Positions 46,305 through 60,300 of a stretch of 64,000 bases of DNA are shown in pieces. The position numbers and the translations under genes were made by a program. Position 1 is the stretch's first letter. The number at the start of each line of letters is the position of its first letter. The DNA comes from Ochotona curzoniae. Lineage: Eukaryota; Chordata; Mammalia; Lagomorpha; Ochotonidae. Under the pieces are notes generated by a model. The model did not search any database, was not told where the DNA came from, and was given only the letters and a program-made list of their open reading frames with translations. The stretch lies in NCBI RefSeq assembly GCF_017591425.1, contig NW_024466459.1:7130001-7194000 (forward strand), in the 5' to 3' direction.

Positions 46305-47860
46305 AAGATGGCTTGCCTGGGCTCAACTCCCAGCAAGTGTTGGGGCCGGGGAGTTGGGGGTGTGAGCTCGCCTGGGGAGGTGAGGTTCCCGTCCACTTGG
46401 GTCAGCAGGGAAAGCAAGCCTGGTTCTGGGAAGGGGCTCACAGGAGACCCCCAGGGTTTGACAGAACTGGAACTGCTCAGTCGCAGAGGGGTTTCTCAGT
46501 CTCCCTGCGTCCCTGCCCCCTGGCACTTGGAACTGCTGATTCTGTACTACGGGAAGGTCCCATTTGGCAGCACCCCGGCCCCTGTCCCCAAGAGGCCAGG
46601 AGCAACCTTCCAGCTCTGTCAGCTAGAAGACACAGCCCAAGTTGCCCGGGAGGCAAAATGACCCCAGAGGAAGCCATGGTGTAGGTTAGCATGCTTCTTT
46701 GGCAAATCCCTAAATGAGAGAACCACCCAGGAATGAGCCCAGAAAACTGCTCTTGGCATATGTCACAATACACCATCTGGGCTCAGGGCAGTACGGCCCT
46801 TCCGGGAGCTAAGCAAGAAGGTGAGATCCACCCCAGAGTCACAGGTGGGCGGGGACTGGGGTGAACCTTCCACCTGCCATCTCTGCCTATGGCACCCCTT
46901 GGAGTTGTGCATTACATGGAGAGTGCTCAGCCTGCGGGTAGAGGAGATGGTGGGGCGAATGGGCAGGTGAGCATGCTGGCACACGGTGGCCTTGCTTGTG
47001 GGCCATAGTCTCTGGCCCAGTGAGAGAGGAAGGCTCTGACTGGGTGATCCTCCCAGGGGCGGAGTGCATGTGTGTTTTTGCACAGCAGGCCCTCACACAC
47101 CATGCTGATTGTTATCGGCTCTGAAAGGCCTGATTGTTTGGGCCAGATGATGATGTCACCGGCTTCCCACTGGGGCAACCTGTTGAGGTGTTTGATGAGC
47201 CTGCGGGTGGGAAGGGCCTGGGTGCTCCCCACAGGGCCGCCTGGCCCTACCTGCTCAGCAGGCAGGCTTAGCACGCAAGGGATCTTCCCTTCTCCACTCC
47301 CTGCCTGGCACAGGCCATCCGTTAAGAGTCTGCCACCTTCCTTAGATGAAGTGCAGTCGAGGCCCAAGAAATCAAGCCACGAGGCAGGGTGCGGCTAAGG
47401 GTGACTCGGGTCATGGTGCTCACCTCTCCTTGCAGGAAATAGGAAGTCCCAGGTATCTTTGGGGTCTCTGCCTTGCCAGGAGGATGCCCCAGGAACTGAC
47501 CCTGTCAAATGTGCCCAGCACAGGAAGCTCAGGGTTCACATCACCCAGCCCAGTGTGGTGTGCCCAAGAGCAGTATTCCCACAGAAGCCTCAACAGACAC
47601 GGGCACCTAGAGTGTGGGGCTGCCATCCCCAGCCACACCCATGCCAACCATGCAGCATGGCAGTGGGAGGAGCCAGTCCCCTGTGCTGCAGCTCCAGGGC
47701 GTCTCAGACAAAATCCTGAGCAGGAGAAAGCAGGTGGCAGGGTTGTGAGCGCTGTCCAGTCCTATTCATACTCAGTAGCCAAACAGCAAAACCCAGCAAC
47801 GCCTTCCCGTCCACCAGCTGCTATAAGGCATCCATGGCCCTTTGCCATTTTTATTTGTAA
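46305..47860. other. Intronic, nothing recognised
   Basis: Unique moderately GC-rich sequence. Confidence 0.45.
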
Positions 47861-47865
47861 GTTTT

Positions 47866-48168
47866 GATTTAAAAAAAAAAAAAAAAGCTTTTGAGCAGAA
47901 TTTAAGGACTCAGGACTTCAGTTCCTGGGTGGCAATTCTTGGAGGGCACAGTGTGCTCATGGAAAATGGCATTAAAAGAGTAATCTGAAAACCCCAGGCA
48001 GAGGAGAGGCCTTTATAAAGTTCATGGAAAAGGGTGTTATAAAAATTGCATTAACTTCAAAAAGTTGTACATCAAAACAAATTTACCTTCAAACTCAATT
48101 ATTCCATGAAATGTTTTGAAGTAGCTTCCTATTTTGGAAAAAAAGAATAACTTCCCATTGTCTTTTTA
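47866..48168 (-). mobile_element. L1 3' UTR-like fragment
   Basis: AT-rich, with inverted blocks such as ATTCCATGAAATGTTTTGAAG and AAGTTCATGGAAAAGG that recur at L1 3' ends. An A-run (47870-47886) lies at the left. Confidence 0.45.
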
Positions 48169-48182
48169 GAAAGACATTTCTA

Positions 48183-48484
48183 GGGCCCTGTGCCATGGCC
48201 TAATGACCCACCCAGATCCCATATGAGTGCTGGTTTGTGTCCCAGCTGCTCCACTCCCCTTCCAGCTCCCTGCTTGTGGCCTGGGAAGGGAGCAGAGGAG
48301 GCCCAAAGCCTTGGGTTTCTGTATCTGTATGGGAGACCTGGAGGAAGCTTCTGGCTCCTAGCTTCAGATCGGCTCAGCTTTGGCCATTGTGACCACTTGG
48401 GGAGTCAACCAGTGGACAGAGGATCTTTCTCTTTGTTTCTCCTTCTCTCTGAATATCTGCTTTTCCAATAAAAATAATTTAAAA
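48183..48484 (+). mobile_element. CSINE with perfect 13-bp target-site duplication
   Basis: Full-length lagomorph SINE. Identical 13-mers AAAGACATTTCTA lie at 48170-48182 and 48485-48497. It landed directly in front of another CSINE, giving a head-to-tail pair. Confidence 0.93.
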
Positions 48485-48497
48485 AAAGACATTTCTA

Positions 48498-48785
48498 AAA
48501 CAGATGCTGTGGGGCAGCAGGTCAAGCTGGCAGTTGAGATGCTGGCATCCCATATGAGAACTGCATTTAGAGTCCTGGCTGCTCTGCTTCCAGTCCAGCT
48601 TCCTGCAAGTACTTGGGCCCTTGCTGCCATGTGGTGCAACCTGGATGGAGTTCTGAGCTCTTGGCTTTGTCCTGGTCCAGCCATTTGTGGCCATCTGGAG
48701 AGGGAGCCAGTGGGTAGAAGACCGACCTCTCAGTCTCTCTCCTGCCCCTGTTATTCTGGTTGTCAAATAAATGCTTCAAGAAATA
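48498..48785 (+). mobile_element. CSINE, second of a tandem pair
   Basis: An older copy immediately downstream of the 48183 element, with a diverged head (ATGCTGTGGGGCAGCAGGTC) and an AAATAAATG-type tail. Confidence 0.88.
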
Positions 48786-49639
48786 AATGACAAAGATGTT
48801 GTTAGCTGCAGCTGAGTTTACATACAGAGGCACTCGACAAACCCACAGAACCCACAGCCATAGCAGCAGCAGCCCAGGGTCCCCCCACGCCAGGCTCGCT
48901 GCCCAACACTGCCTCCCACGAGGGGAAATGACCACGCTCACCTCTGACAGCACAGTCAGTCGTGGTTGTTTCTGAACTTGGTGAAAACAGGTGAGGTACA
49001 CCCTAAGACCCCAGAGGAGAGCCACCTGCGGTTTGACTGGCGAGGGCCTGGCTTTCTCCCTTCCTGCAGGCGAGGCACGTGGATAGCCTTGAGACCACAG
49101 GCCTGGACTCTCAGGGGTATCCCAGAAACATCTGCTGTAGCTCTGGTCTCTCACTACACCCTGCAGGATCAAGCTTTAATTGGAGGGACTGCAACAAACA
49201 CGCATAGTTTTCCAGTAACTTAGAACACCCCAGCCAACCTGGGTGCTTTGTCCCAACGAGCTTTCAGGGCCGTCAGACAGACACAGCATCATTTTGCATC
49301 TCTTAGATGCAGGGACTAGGGCCTAAAAATACAAAATGATAAACCTCAGAACACAGCATAGGAATGAATTGTTTCCAACCCTGCTTGGCTTCAACTTGAA
49401 TGACAGGTGGGGAGAACCCATGGCAGCCCTGCAGAAGAGAGGATCAGCAACCGTGTTGTCCCCGGTACTGCCAGTTCCACCTCACACACGATCTGACGGA
49501 AGCCTCAGAGATCCTTCCAGATCTCTTCCTAGCCCAGTCCAGCCACGCCTCCTCCACTGCTGCCCCAGGTAGGAACTTCCACGGAGCATCCAGCTCCCTG
49601 GATGGTGGTAACAGCCTCCTAATGGACCTCTCTGCTCCT

Positions 49640-49780
49640 TACATCTGATGCCCTTCCCCTCGGCACGCTTCTGCGGCTCCCCACCTCAGCTGGAGGCAAA
49701 GCCCAGGTCCTCAATGTAACCTTCCCTGACCTATCCACTCTCTCTCTCTCTTACTTCTTCTACTTTTTCTTTTCTCTTAC
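49640..49780 (+). repeat. L2-like fragment
   Basis: Blocks such as GGCAAAGCCCAGGTCCTCAA and CCTTCCCTGACC resemble L2 3' sequence. Very old. Confidence 0.4.
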
Positions 49781-50166
49781 TCTTTCCCCCAAATGCTTGG
49801 CTGCACCTGCTTTCAGGAGCTTTCGCTAGAATATTCCATCTTAGATTCTGTGTGATATTATCTTTACCTCTTGAAGGCCAGGTCATACGACTTCCCCAAG
49901 GTTTGATCCCATAAAGATGCTGCAGTTTCTGCCTCTTCTCTCTCTAGACCATTGGCTCTGGCATGGCACCTGCCATGTTGTGAGAACACTCAGGCAGCCA
50001 TGTGCTGCCCACATGCTGGGGAACTGTGTCCTAGTGCCGACAGCCACTTGAGTGTGTCAGTCTTGGGCAAGCCTTCAGGTGATGGTAGTCCCAGCTCACC
50101 TCTTGATCCAACCTAATGAAAGACCCTGAGCCTGGACCACCCAGCAAAGTCACTCCTGGATTCCTA

Positions 50167-50207
50167 ACACACACACACACACACACACACTCTCTCTCTC
50201 TCTCTCT
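50167..50207 (+). repeat. (AC)n(TC)n compound microsatellite
   Basis: About 12 AC units pass directly into about 8 TC units. Confidence 0.97.
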
Positions 50208-52109
50208 TCTTTAAGCCACTAAGTCTTGAGCTGTTCTGCTATATAGGTAACACAGTCATCTTCTCAGTGGAAATCTACCTTAAGGTCCCAAGGTCTATTT
50301 TCCTTTCTCTTCTCTCCCTCCTTCCCATCCTCCCTGATAGCGTTTATGACCTTTGAACCTACCGCAGAATGCATTTGTGGTCTATGTTTATTGTTCTTTC
50401 TCCCATGCCTGATGTGGCACCCAATCAAGCTGGGAGCCTCCTCTGCTCACCAGGACACCCTAAGCCCCAGGAGCACCAGGTGCAGGCAGCAAGGACACAG
50501 ATGTGTGCCTGGCTAGAGGTCCAGTGGAAGCAGGGGGTGCTGTCTGATCCCAGCTGCAGGTAGTCACTCAGCAGGGAGCACATCTTAGCTCTCCCGGCCT
50601 CAGGTCCTCAGCTGGGGAAAAAAGGGAGGGAGCGAGGAGTGGGGCAGCCCGGGAGCTCTTTCCATTTCCTGAGCTTTAGTGACTCCCATACAACGGTGGC
50701 ATTGTGAGATTCTGGAGGCTTCCAAGACGGGCCTTCTCCCCTGCCAGAGCTCACTTTCCTCTCCGTACACATCTGGCAAGGCAAAAAACAACACCATCGC
50801 CTGGTACACATCTGGATGGCATAAAGCAATCACTCCGGGAGGAAACTCCAGGACAGCCGCTCAGCAAAACTGCAACGCGGGTCAACCCAGAGAGGTTGAA
50901 AGGCTCCTTTCTTTTCCATCCACAAAACCAATCTCCTGGGCTGGATCTCAGCAGTTGAATGCTTGGCCACTGAGTAACATGCTCTTCAATGGCCTGGGCC
51001 TGCTGTCTCTGTCTCGCTGCTCTCTGTTTGGCTCTTGGCCAATCTGAAACTTACAGAAAGGAATTTTCCCCTCTACTCCCTGTTAAAATCAAACCATACC
51101 TTCATTTGCCCACAGGGCATGTGGCTGAGTTCAAAGCCAAATACCACCTGGTGCTGCTGCAGCTCCTCCTCCCCCTCCTCCAGGGAGGGTGACTGCACTG
51201 CACACTGACTGCAAACTCCACAGGGCTGCTTGCATGCAGTTGGCAGGGGCTGGCGAGGGAGAGAAAGCAGCTCGGCAGTCCAAAGACAGTCTTACTGTTG
51301 AACAGTCAGTCTGGGCTGCCCAGGCAAGCAGGCACGGTGATTGCCTTGCACACGGAATGAACGTTAGGGGCATTGAATGTTAGGCAAGCAGGGTGGAGGC
51401 TGGGGGAGGCACGCATGGAAATGTGGGGTGCTTCCCAGCAGCACCTGTATCTCTGGCGATGTCAAAGACCTGTGGTGAGGATGTCTTAGAGCATGGGAAA
51501 GTCGACGTGGTAACAGGAAGTACAGATCCCATGGACAGCAAGAGATGCTTTCAAGGCATGGAAAGGAGGTAGGTGGTGTCTTGGGGGACAGGGCATCTGG
51601 CAGTCCTCACCGTCATTCTGTAGACCTCCCTAAGGGTACAGTGCGAAGGCAGGAGCCAGAGGCAGGGAGTTAAAGGCCTGGAAGGTTAGCCTGGGACCCT
51701 CACCCTTAAGCACCAGCATCCCTCCCCAAGGTCAGAAAGCTCCTACAAGAGGAGACTGCCACTGCCTGCCCTGCAGCCTCAGAGCATCAAAGTACATGGC
51801 TTGGACCTGCTGTCCTGCAGGATGCAGGCAGGATTGGAAGAAAAGCAGACAGGATTTCCAGGGTGGGAAAGGCATCCCAGGAGACTTCCTGTCCTTCACC
51901 CTGGAAATCACTCTGTTATCTTGGCTTCCCAATGTTTACGGCTGAGGGTGAGAGCAGGGGACGTGGCCATCGAGTCGGGCCAAGGGACAGGGAGAGGTCA
52001 TCACCGGCCATGCTACCAATGACACCAAGATGGTGGAACCAGTAACCACCCTAATCTCAGCAGGGGTGTGGCCAATAGTGACCACAGCAGGGGTGCCAGC
52101 CCTGCTGAC

Positions 52110-52325
52110 TCAGGCGCTGCCCCGTGCCAGGCGTGATGCCACACATCACACATGCATTATCTTATCTTTCTCTGGCAATCTTCCTAGGAAGGACAAATTA
52201 TCAACCCATTTCATAGATGGAAAAGACTAAGGGTGAGATATCTCTCTTCTCCTAGTTCATCAGCCATGAATAGCACAGCTGGAAGTTCAGCTGAGGCCTG
52301 TGGATTCCAGAGCTCCAGAGGCTCC
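52110..52325 (-). repeat. MIR
   Basis: Reverse core with CCCATTTCATAGATGGAAAA and a preceding CATTATCTTATC block. Confidence 0.65.
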
Positions 52326-54669
52326 ACTGTGGGTCCACGCCACCCATCAGGCTCCCACAGAGTCCAGGCAGAGCGGGGAAGCGAGTTTTGCAGAAGCTTT
52401 GGTTTGCATGTGGTTATTGGGAATCAATCAGAGCGTGCAGCCATCCATGAGCAGGGACGGAGCTAGCACAGACACAAAGAAGGCTCCGATTCTCAGCGTG
52501 GGTTTCTGACAAGTCTGGCCTTTTCTCTTGATCAACCTTGTGACAGCAGGAGATGAGAATTCCCTGGCATTTAATTTTCCAGGTGGACTTAAGCAGCTCC
52601 AGCAGATGCCCTTGGGGTGGGGTGGGGAAGGGCGCTCTCTCGGTCGGGTTCCCCCTGAGTGTGCAAACCCCACGCTGGTGCAGGAGGATTCCTGGAGCTG
52701 GCTCTGGCTTCCTTGCACAGACCTCAGAGGGCAGTGGAGCCTGGGGGTGGAGAAGCAACAGGAAGTTCAAAGCAAGGTAAGAAAGCATGATCACAGGCTA
52801 TGGAGGTCCGTGATGGAGGAGAAGAGCCCCCCCACGTGGCCCTGACACCGAAGCCTCATCGCAGCCTCATCAGCAGCCGCTCGGGCCTCACAGCATGCAG
52901 AGCCATCAGCTCTGAGCTGAGACTTGAAAGAACTGACCAGTGCAAACAGGTGTTGGCAGAGAGGGCCTCCCCTCCGGCTGGGAGTGACATGCCGTTGGGT
53001 CCATCTGGGAACATGCAATGACTCTCTGTCTTATTTCTGGTGATACCAGGCTGACCACATGGGTCAAGGACTACATGTTGGGATTTCCCCTGGAAACTTA
53101 ACCGCCTCCCTCCCAGAGGAAGAAAATGCTTGGAGGGAGCTATCCTGAGGCTCCACAGACACCCTGCTTCTCCCGACCTGTCTTGCACTCATTTCAGCTT
53201 CCATTGCTGGATCCTGTTCCACAGCAATTATTACCGTAACACACTAATGGCAACGTCCCACCTCCTCCACTTTTACATTAATTAACTGAATTCTGGTACA
53301 AGAGAAAGCACATCCTTCCTTCTCCACTTACTTATTTGTTCACTTATTCACCTGCATCAGTCTGAATACAAATTTCTTTTATTCTGTGGATTATATTCCA
53401 ACACAGTCATTATTTATTTTGTTGCCCAGGTTGGTGCAGCTGTAGCCATCGGAAACACCCTCAGGTTGGCTCCTGCATCCTTCGAAATGTCTCCCATCCT
53501 TTTACAAGAATATCTTTCATTTCTGGTACGTCTCTCCCTCCCCCCCGCACCATCCTGTCCGACCCTGCAAAGTTCCCAGATTCTGTTATATTCTCACTTC
53601 TTGAATGAATCATTTCTCCAAGGGGTCCTGGTCCCAACTGTTAGATGTCGGTGTGCAGGGGCCAGTGTCTGAGGGTGTGTTCATTGCCACTGAGATATCA
53701 TTGTCCCTGGAAACACATGTAAGCTAGGCCATTGTCCAATACCAGGTGGGGCTGGCCACATCCCAGCACGCAGTAGGCACTGCCAGGAGAAAGGATGACT
53801 TTCAAAACCTCAGGCAGTTCTAAAAACTCAGGGAAAAAGAGGGAGGAGCAATTGCAAACTGACTGCATTGCTAAGCTGGGCGGAGCAAACCTAAGACTAG
53901 AGGTGCCAGGGCTCCCTTCCCATGCCCTGTTCTTATCATCTGGGCAAAGAGGGCATGGGGCTAAGTCGTTAAAGGGTGGCGGCTGTAGGACATGGGTGTG
54001 TCTTGGAATCATGTGGAAAGCTTAGCAAGGCTTGGACCGCCCGCTGTGGCGGCCACCGTGTCCATGAAGAGCTGTGCTACTGCTGGGGAGACAAAGCTAG
54101 AAGGATCTGCTGCGACTTCCCTAGTCTGTGGGCATTCTCCCTGGCAATAGCATTGGGACAAGGAAGACCAGAGGGTGGGAGGAGGCCCAGGGGGAAACAC
54201 AAGACCCTCCCCTGCCAGTCAAGCCCATCCCACAAACGACACCATCCCTACACGTCCAAGTTTCCTGTGTTCCAGCCTGATTCCCAATGTGAGCTGGCTG
54301 GAGCTCTTCCCTTCTGGAAGGGCCAAGCACATTCGGGCACTAGTATCTCACGCACAAAGTGGAGAGTCCGCATGTCAGGGGCCGTTTGGGAACACAAAAC
54401 ATTTGTACCTCTTCTGCACTCACAGCAAACATCTCTACAAAGCTCTGTTATGAATGGCGGGTTGGGTGCCCGTGCGGCTCACAAAGGCCCCTTTAACTCA
54501 TGCCTGAGTGGTTCCTAAGCATTTAAGTGTCTGCCTGGTGACGTCAAGTGTGGGGAGAGGGGGAGGAAGCCAGAAACTGAATCACCATTTCTAACAGGAC
54601 TTGCTTTCCTATGGGAAAATGCCTTCCCTGTAAACAGTGGGAAAGGAACAAGAGATGCAAAGACGTGTG

Positions 54670-54725
54670 TGTGAGAGAGAGAGAGAAAGAGAGAGGGAGA
54701 GAGGGAGGGAAAGAGAGAGAGAGAG
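54670..54725 (+). repeat. (GA)n-rich microsatellite
   Basis: Imperfect GA/GGGA purine tract. Confidence 0.95.
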
Positions 54726-55476
54726 GCGGAAGTGTCGAGACAGCAGGCACATTCCTCACGCTGGGAAAGCCCAGGAGAACATGCCCCATGCTCCTGCAGT
54801 GATGAGAACGAGGCCATTTAGGCATCCAGCAACGCACAAATGCTTCCTGTTCTCTCCCTGGGCCACGAGCACATAGGCCACAAAGAGCAGCACTGAGAGT
54901 GTCCTGAGGGCCGCTGCCTGCCTCGGGGGGAGCAGTGAGAACTGCTCACACTGGGACACAAAGAAGGCCAACAGAGTCTGGCTGTGGGGTCCTTCACGGA
55001 CTCATGAAGGACGCTGGTCCAGTGAAGGGCTGAAGAGTACATAGGGCCCACATCTGAAGAGGGCACACACGGAGGGACCCTTAGGATTGGCAGGGGGCAG
55101 GGAAGGGGAGTGGGGAATAAAGGGAACACGTCCTGGCTTGCTTCAAACGTATGATGACATTCACCCAACATGCTTGAATCACCTCAGTGCGCCCGCATAA
55201 CTGAGAGCCATTTGGATGCACAGCCATGGTGCTATGCACCCATCACCATGACTGACTTCCAGAAAGCTTTCCTCACCCCAACCCCATGCCCAACAGCAGT
55301 CACGTACCAGTCCCCTCCTCAACACCCCCCAGTCGCCCATCTGCCTCTGACTCTTATTTCCCACCCTGCAGAGCTAGACACGAAGCCAGGGAGTCTGCTT
55401 TTCTTCCACGTAGTGTGTACTCTTCTCAAAGTTCACCCTCATTACATCAGGCCTTAGGATTCCATCCCTTTTCTCA

Positions 55477-55813
55477 AGAAATATTTATTTATTTGAAAAA
55501 CAGAGCAGCAGAGATAGAGAGAAAGAGGGAGGGATGGGGAGGGAGAGAGAGAGATGGAGGAAGAGGGATGGGGCGGGGGAGGGAGTGAGGGAGGAGCTTC
55601 CACACACTGAGTCATTAGCCAAATGCTCACAACCATTGGGGCTAGGCCAGGCAGACGCCAGGAATTTGCAACTCCATCCAGGTCTCCCACATGGGTGGCA
55701 GAGAACCAAGCACTTGGGCCAGCACCAGGTGCCTCCCGAGGGAATGCGTGAGCAGGGAGCTGGACTTGGAAGGGGAACAGCATCTGAGCCACTGTGCCAC
55801 ATGCCTGCCCCTC
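55477..55813 (-). mobile_element. CSINE
   Basis: Inverted copy with a long GA-rich expansion (about 55500-55590). The head on minus includes ATGTGGCACAGTGGCTCAGA. Confidence 0.87.
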
Positions 55814-57107
55814 ACTCCTTTGGATGGCTGAATACTCTCCTCCAGTGCAGGTACATTACTGTTGGTTGACCTGTTCCTGGGCCTCTGGCTCTGGTGGACA
55901 GTGTCCAGTGCTTCCCTGAACACCTGCTCTCAGGTCTGGTCACCCTGAGATGTGAGGTCATTGAGTCACCAGGGACACCTTGGGCACGTTGCTTAGGAGC
56001 AGCTGGAGGCCCTGTGAGTGTGGACAGCGTTTTAGAAGTGCTCACCAGGACTGACGTGGACAGGGGCTGGAGAGGGGCAGGAGTCACGGTGGGAGACATT
56101 CATCCAAGTGACACAAACCGCAGTGGCAGTGCAGGAGGACACGCCACGGCTCCATTTCTTGTCGCCTCCAGTGCCCCACAGTTCTCCTCGTCTCGGATTG
56201 TCACGGATGGAGTCAGGTTCGCCATGGACCAGGAGGAACTCGATAGTGTTCCATGGTCTCCTTTAGGTAACAGCCCCCATTACGTCCAAGGGAACCTGCC
56301 ACCATTCCCAGATGCTCCTCTGTACCTGTGGCCGAGGTGGACACTGCTCCCTCCTCCACACAGCAAGGCTCTGCACCCAAAGGAAGCCGTTTATCCCAAA
56401 ACAGCCTTCGCTCTTTTCTCATCTGCCCTGTTACTTCTGGAACTGTTCAACTCTTGAGTCAGTGTAAAGGAATAAAGGCTTTGGGTTTTATCCAATCTGA
56501 ACAGTCTAAAACCAATAGCATTATCTCAAGACATGCATTCCTTAGGAAAAAAAATTAAAGTCCCAAATATCATCAACACTAAATAGGAACTGGCACCTGC
56601 AACCTTCTTGTAATCCCTCTCCTGGGACACAGCATCCACAGGAAGGGCTGCTGTCCACAGGGTGCTCACAAGCAAAGATGCTCATTCTTGTTCTGTGTAG
56701 GGAGCACTCCCACATGGCCCCAGAGCCAATGACTACAAACCCATCACGTGGCATCTGTAGAGTCTTCTAGGAGCCCTGGAATTCCGCTTTGCCACAAGGA
56801 ACTGTCGTTGGCAAGAGCCTGATGCTTCTGACGTTTCCCATGTAGCTCTGTCCCTGACAGAACTGGGATGGAAGGAAAGAACGGTGGGCAGAGGGCTGGG
56901 GAAAGCTCTCATACCCACGGGAGACAGAACTGAACTCTACATCCTGGTTTGTTCCTCTATTCGTCTGAGACAGATGTTGAGAAGTGGCAAGGGCAGAATT
57001 AGGACAAGCAAGATTCCCATTAAAAATGTCGATCAAGAGGCAAAGGGCTGAGCGGCTAGAAAATCCCAGTTAGTCCAGGGTGGGGTTGGGAAAGCCACGT
57101 GTAGCTG
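55814..57107. other. Intronic, nothing recognised
   Basis: No repeat, exon or RNA gene identified. Confidence 0.45.
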
Positions 57108-57372
57108 GCAGGGTGCGGGTGTGGCTTGTGACGTCCACATCAGAGTGGCTAGGTTCAAGTTCTGGCTGAGCTCCTGATCTCAGGCAACAGGTGACGGCTC
57201 AAGGCCCTACCACCTCCATGGCCAACAAGATGGAGCTCCCAGCCCCTGGTTTCTGCCTGGGCCAGCCCTGAATCTTGTGGGCCTTTGGGGGCAGGAGCCA
57301 GCAGATGGGAACTCTGTCCAATTCTCTCTCCCTCAGTGTAATGTCTCTCTGCCTCTTGGATAAATGGAACAG
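57108..57372 (+). mobile_element. CSINE
   Basis: Diverged copy. Body and CTCTCTCCCTCAG stretch are present, and the tail is TGGATAAATGG. Confidence 0.7.
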
Positions 57373-60300
57373 ATAAAACATGTCAAGTAGAGCTGCAGAG
57401 GGGAAGCATCCCAGAGAAGGGATGCCTCGAGAGGGCCCCGCAGCCCTGTGCCTCCAGCCCTTGTGATTGGCTTTCCAAGAGAAGTCTAAGCCCCCTGGAC
57501 AGCTGATTCTTCCCAGGTTGTTTTTGAAAGCAGAAAACCATCCTGACCCCTATAACACTGCCCATCTAGTCACTGTGACTGCTGACGGAGGGGCACTGTA
57601 AATGCCCGAGCAGTGCCATCCAAGCACTTTTGAAGATTTCACAATCAAACCTTTAAGGGCAAGTATTCACAGTGGCCCCCAAGAAGAGACTTGTCTGCTC
57701 TTGCTTCAGCCCCCAGGGAGCCACAGCATTGTTCTCCCGAGTTCTGCAGGCCATGTGGTTTTTGCCAGGCTCCCTCCACAGCTCTGCCACCACAGGCTGG
57801 ATCCTGGGACCACTCCCCTGTCTGGGCTCACAGAGCAGTGACATTTACACCTGTCTGGACTCACAGAGCACTGACATTTTACAGTGCTGCCACCATATCC
57901 TGGTAAAGTCCAAGGCTTAAGTGCTCGACTCACTGCCTGGAGGCATTGCTCAGGTGAGCAAGACAGGCGGACAGTTTATGAGCTAAGTAACACATCGTAA
58001 AAGTGAACAGCAAACGCCAACAAGCCGGGGCAGCTGACCTTTCTGACCAGGGAAGCTGGCAAGGCTAGTATCCTGGGTCTTGGCATGCCTGCCCTATCAG
58101 TACTGACCACGATGACTGATGGTAACTCTGGCACTTTCTCCTCCAGACCCCAGGGAGTGAGTGTCAACCTTTGGATTTGGAAAAACTCTCTGGCTCAAAG
58201 GACTGCAACACTAAACTTGACCTCCCGTGGAAGGCACTGCCATCCACCTGTACCACTGCATCTCTGCTTCCGGTGACCCAAGGTGTCCCTACTGGAGTTC
58301 ACTCCTTACTGTTTGCAGAAAGGGGCTGTGGTCTCATCAGATGGCCTGGGAGGGGAAGGTCAGCAGAGAAATATTTTGCTTCTACAGCTTCTTGGCCTCC
58401 AGACTGGTCCCCAAAGGTCTGTCTCAGGCCACTGGGATTCTATGATACCTGTAGTTCATGGACCACCAGGCTCCCACCCTATTAATTGCTGCTGACCCCA
58501 GATGAACTATTTCAGGATGTGCCATGCATGGTGTAGAAGAGGTGATCATGGTCATCCAGTGATCTTAAAGGAATTGATCTTCCTTTATCAGATCGACAGG
58601 TGCTTCCTAGCCGACACCGCCCGTGCTGAGTGCAGAGGACACAGAAGTGGCTGCAACATTCCAGAGCTCAGGATCTCACGACAGACGATCAACAGAAGTG
58701 AGCAAGTAGGCCTCTGCACACACTGAGCTGGGACCTGAGGCTCTGAAGGGCAATGGCCTCACTCAGCACAAGGAGGTCTTCGGGGGAGGATCGTGATCAC
58801 AGAGGGAGGTTAGAGACAGACTCTGGGAAGGGGAGAAATGGAAACTGAGACCAGGAGCATGACAGGTGGGGGTGACAGAATGAGCATTGGGGGAGGGGCG
58901 AGGAACTTGCCACACCAATGTAAGAGCAGGAATGAAGACCCACAGATGGATGTGGGAAAAACCTGAAGAAGTCCATGGGACTGGAGTGCCACAAGGGGAA
59001 CTTGAACTTGATTGCAAACATAATGAGCCCCAGGAAAATCCAGCACAGGCTTCCTTGTGAACTTGCATCAGGCCCCTTACCCTTGGTGCTTGGTTACCCT
59101 GGAACACATTTAAGTGCCTGAGGCTTTCGGCTAGGCCTAAGGCACGATCCAGGAACACAGAGAAGCTTTTCTGAAATGTTTACAATGACCAGCTCTCCCA
59201 TCTATGCATTGGACCCTAGGACTGCACCTGCAGACTCAGCCTGACTTAATACACATCATCTCCGCCTTGCCTGTTCCCCAAGCCTCCAGGAGTCTGTGAC
59301 CAGCTCTGCTGCCAGCCGGCCTGATGCTGAGGTTTCCTAAGACAGAAGCCCTTGTCCCGCTCCTTGTCTCCTACCTGCTCCTAAACCCCCATCCAGTATC
59401 TGCAATGCTCACTGTCTGATCAGAGACCTTCTGGAAGTTAACTGGGTATGTACACTCTTTCAGATAGTATCTAATCCTGGATCCCAAATAGTGCCTTGTC
59501 CTGGAGCCACCACAACTGCCTCTTGGCAGGCTGGTGCATGCCAAGGTGGAGCTGACAGTCCGAGCCCCTGGTGACTGCCCCAAACCTCTGCCAGACAGGC
59601 ACAATGACTGCAGATTCACATGAACGGAAACTGAGGCTCTCAGAGGCCACATGTCCCCTTGGTGGGGGGTGTGGGGGCGGGTGGAGGAGTGCCCTGGGAG
59701 CCAGACGCGTTTCCTGACAGCCCAGAGGACCCCACTGTATGTACCGACTACATGGCCCTAGTTGAATGATCCCAGCTGGGAACACATTAGCAAGAAGCCA
59801 GCAGTGGAGGCCACTGGAGCTGACTGTCAGATGCTTGGGACTGAATAACTGTGAACTTGAGGGGAAAATGAGTGTGCTCCGAGGCTACAGCTGGGCCCTG
59901 GGCTTGTGGGGGCCTGTGTCCATGTTGAGCGAGGAAGTGTACTCTGCAGGCACCCAGCACAGCAAGAACAGGCCCTGAGATGCCTGCAGGAAGAGCCCAG
60001 GGGAAGTGCAGAAAGGCGCCTTTACAGGAGGTGGAAGCCAATGTCAGGAGTGGGCTGGGTAGCCAAGCATTACTGCAGGTGAGCAAAAACATTTCTATTT
60101 TCTAGGCAACCAATGTGACTTTTCTAGCCAGAAACTGTAGCCATGACCGAATGCTAAACAACTGGGCCAATCTGTGACTGCCAGGTGGCCACATGTGTGC
60201 CCACAGCTGCCCTTTCCCAGGGACAAACACATCCCCAGGACTCCCATAAGGCCCTGGAGGATGCCTTGATGGCCATTCCTTCCCTCCTCCCCATCACTCA

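Larger units (their letters stand above)
48786..55476. other. Long intronic stretch without CSINEs
   Basis: Only an L2-like piece, one MIR and microsatellites are recognised in about 6.7 kb. No ZIP11 exon or other gene seen. Confidence 0.4.

Noticed and set aside
50167..50207. CRISPR-like or other structured array
   Set aside because: It is a plain dinucleotide microsatellite; there are no spacer-repeat arrays in this window.
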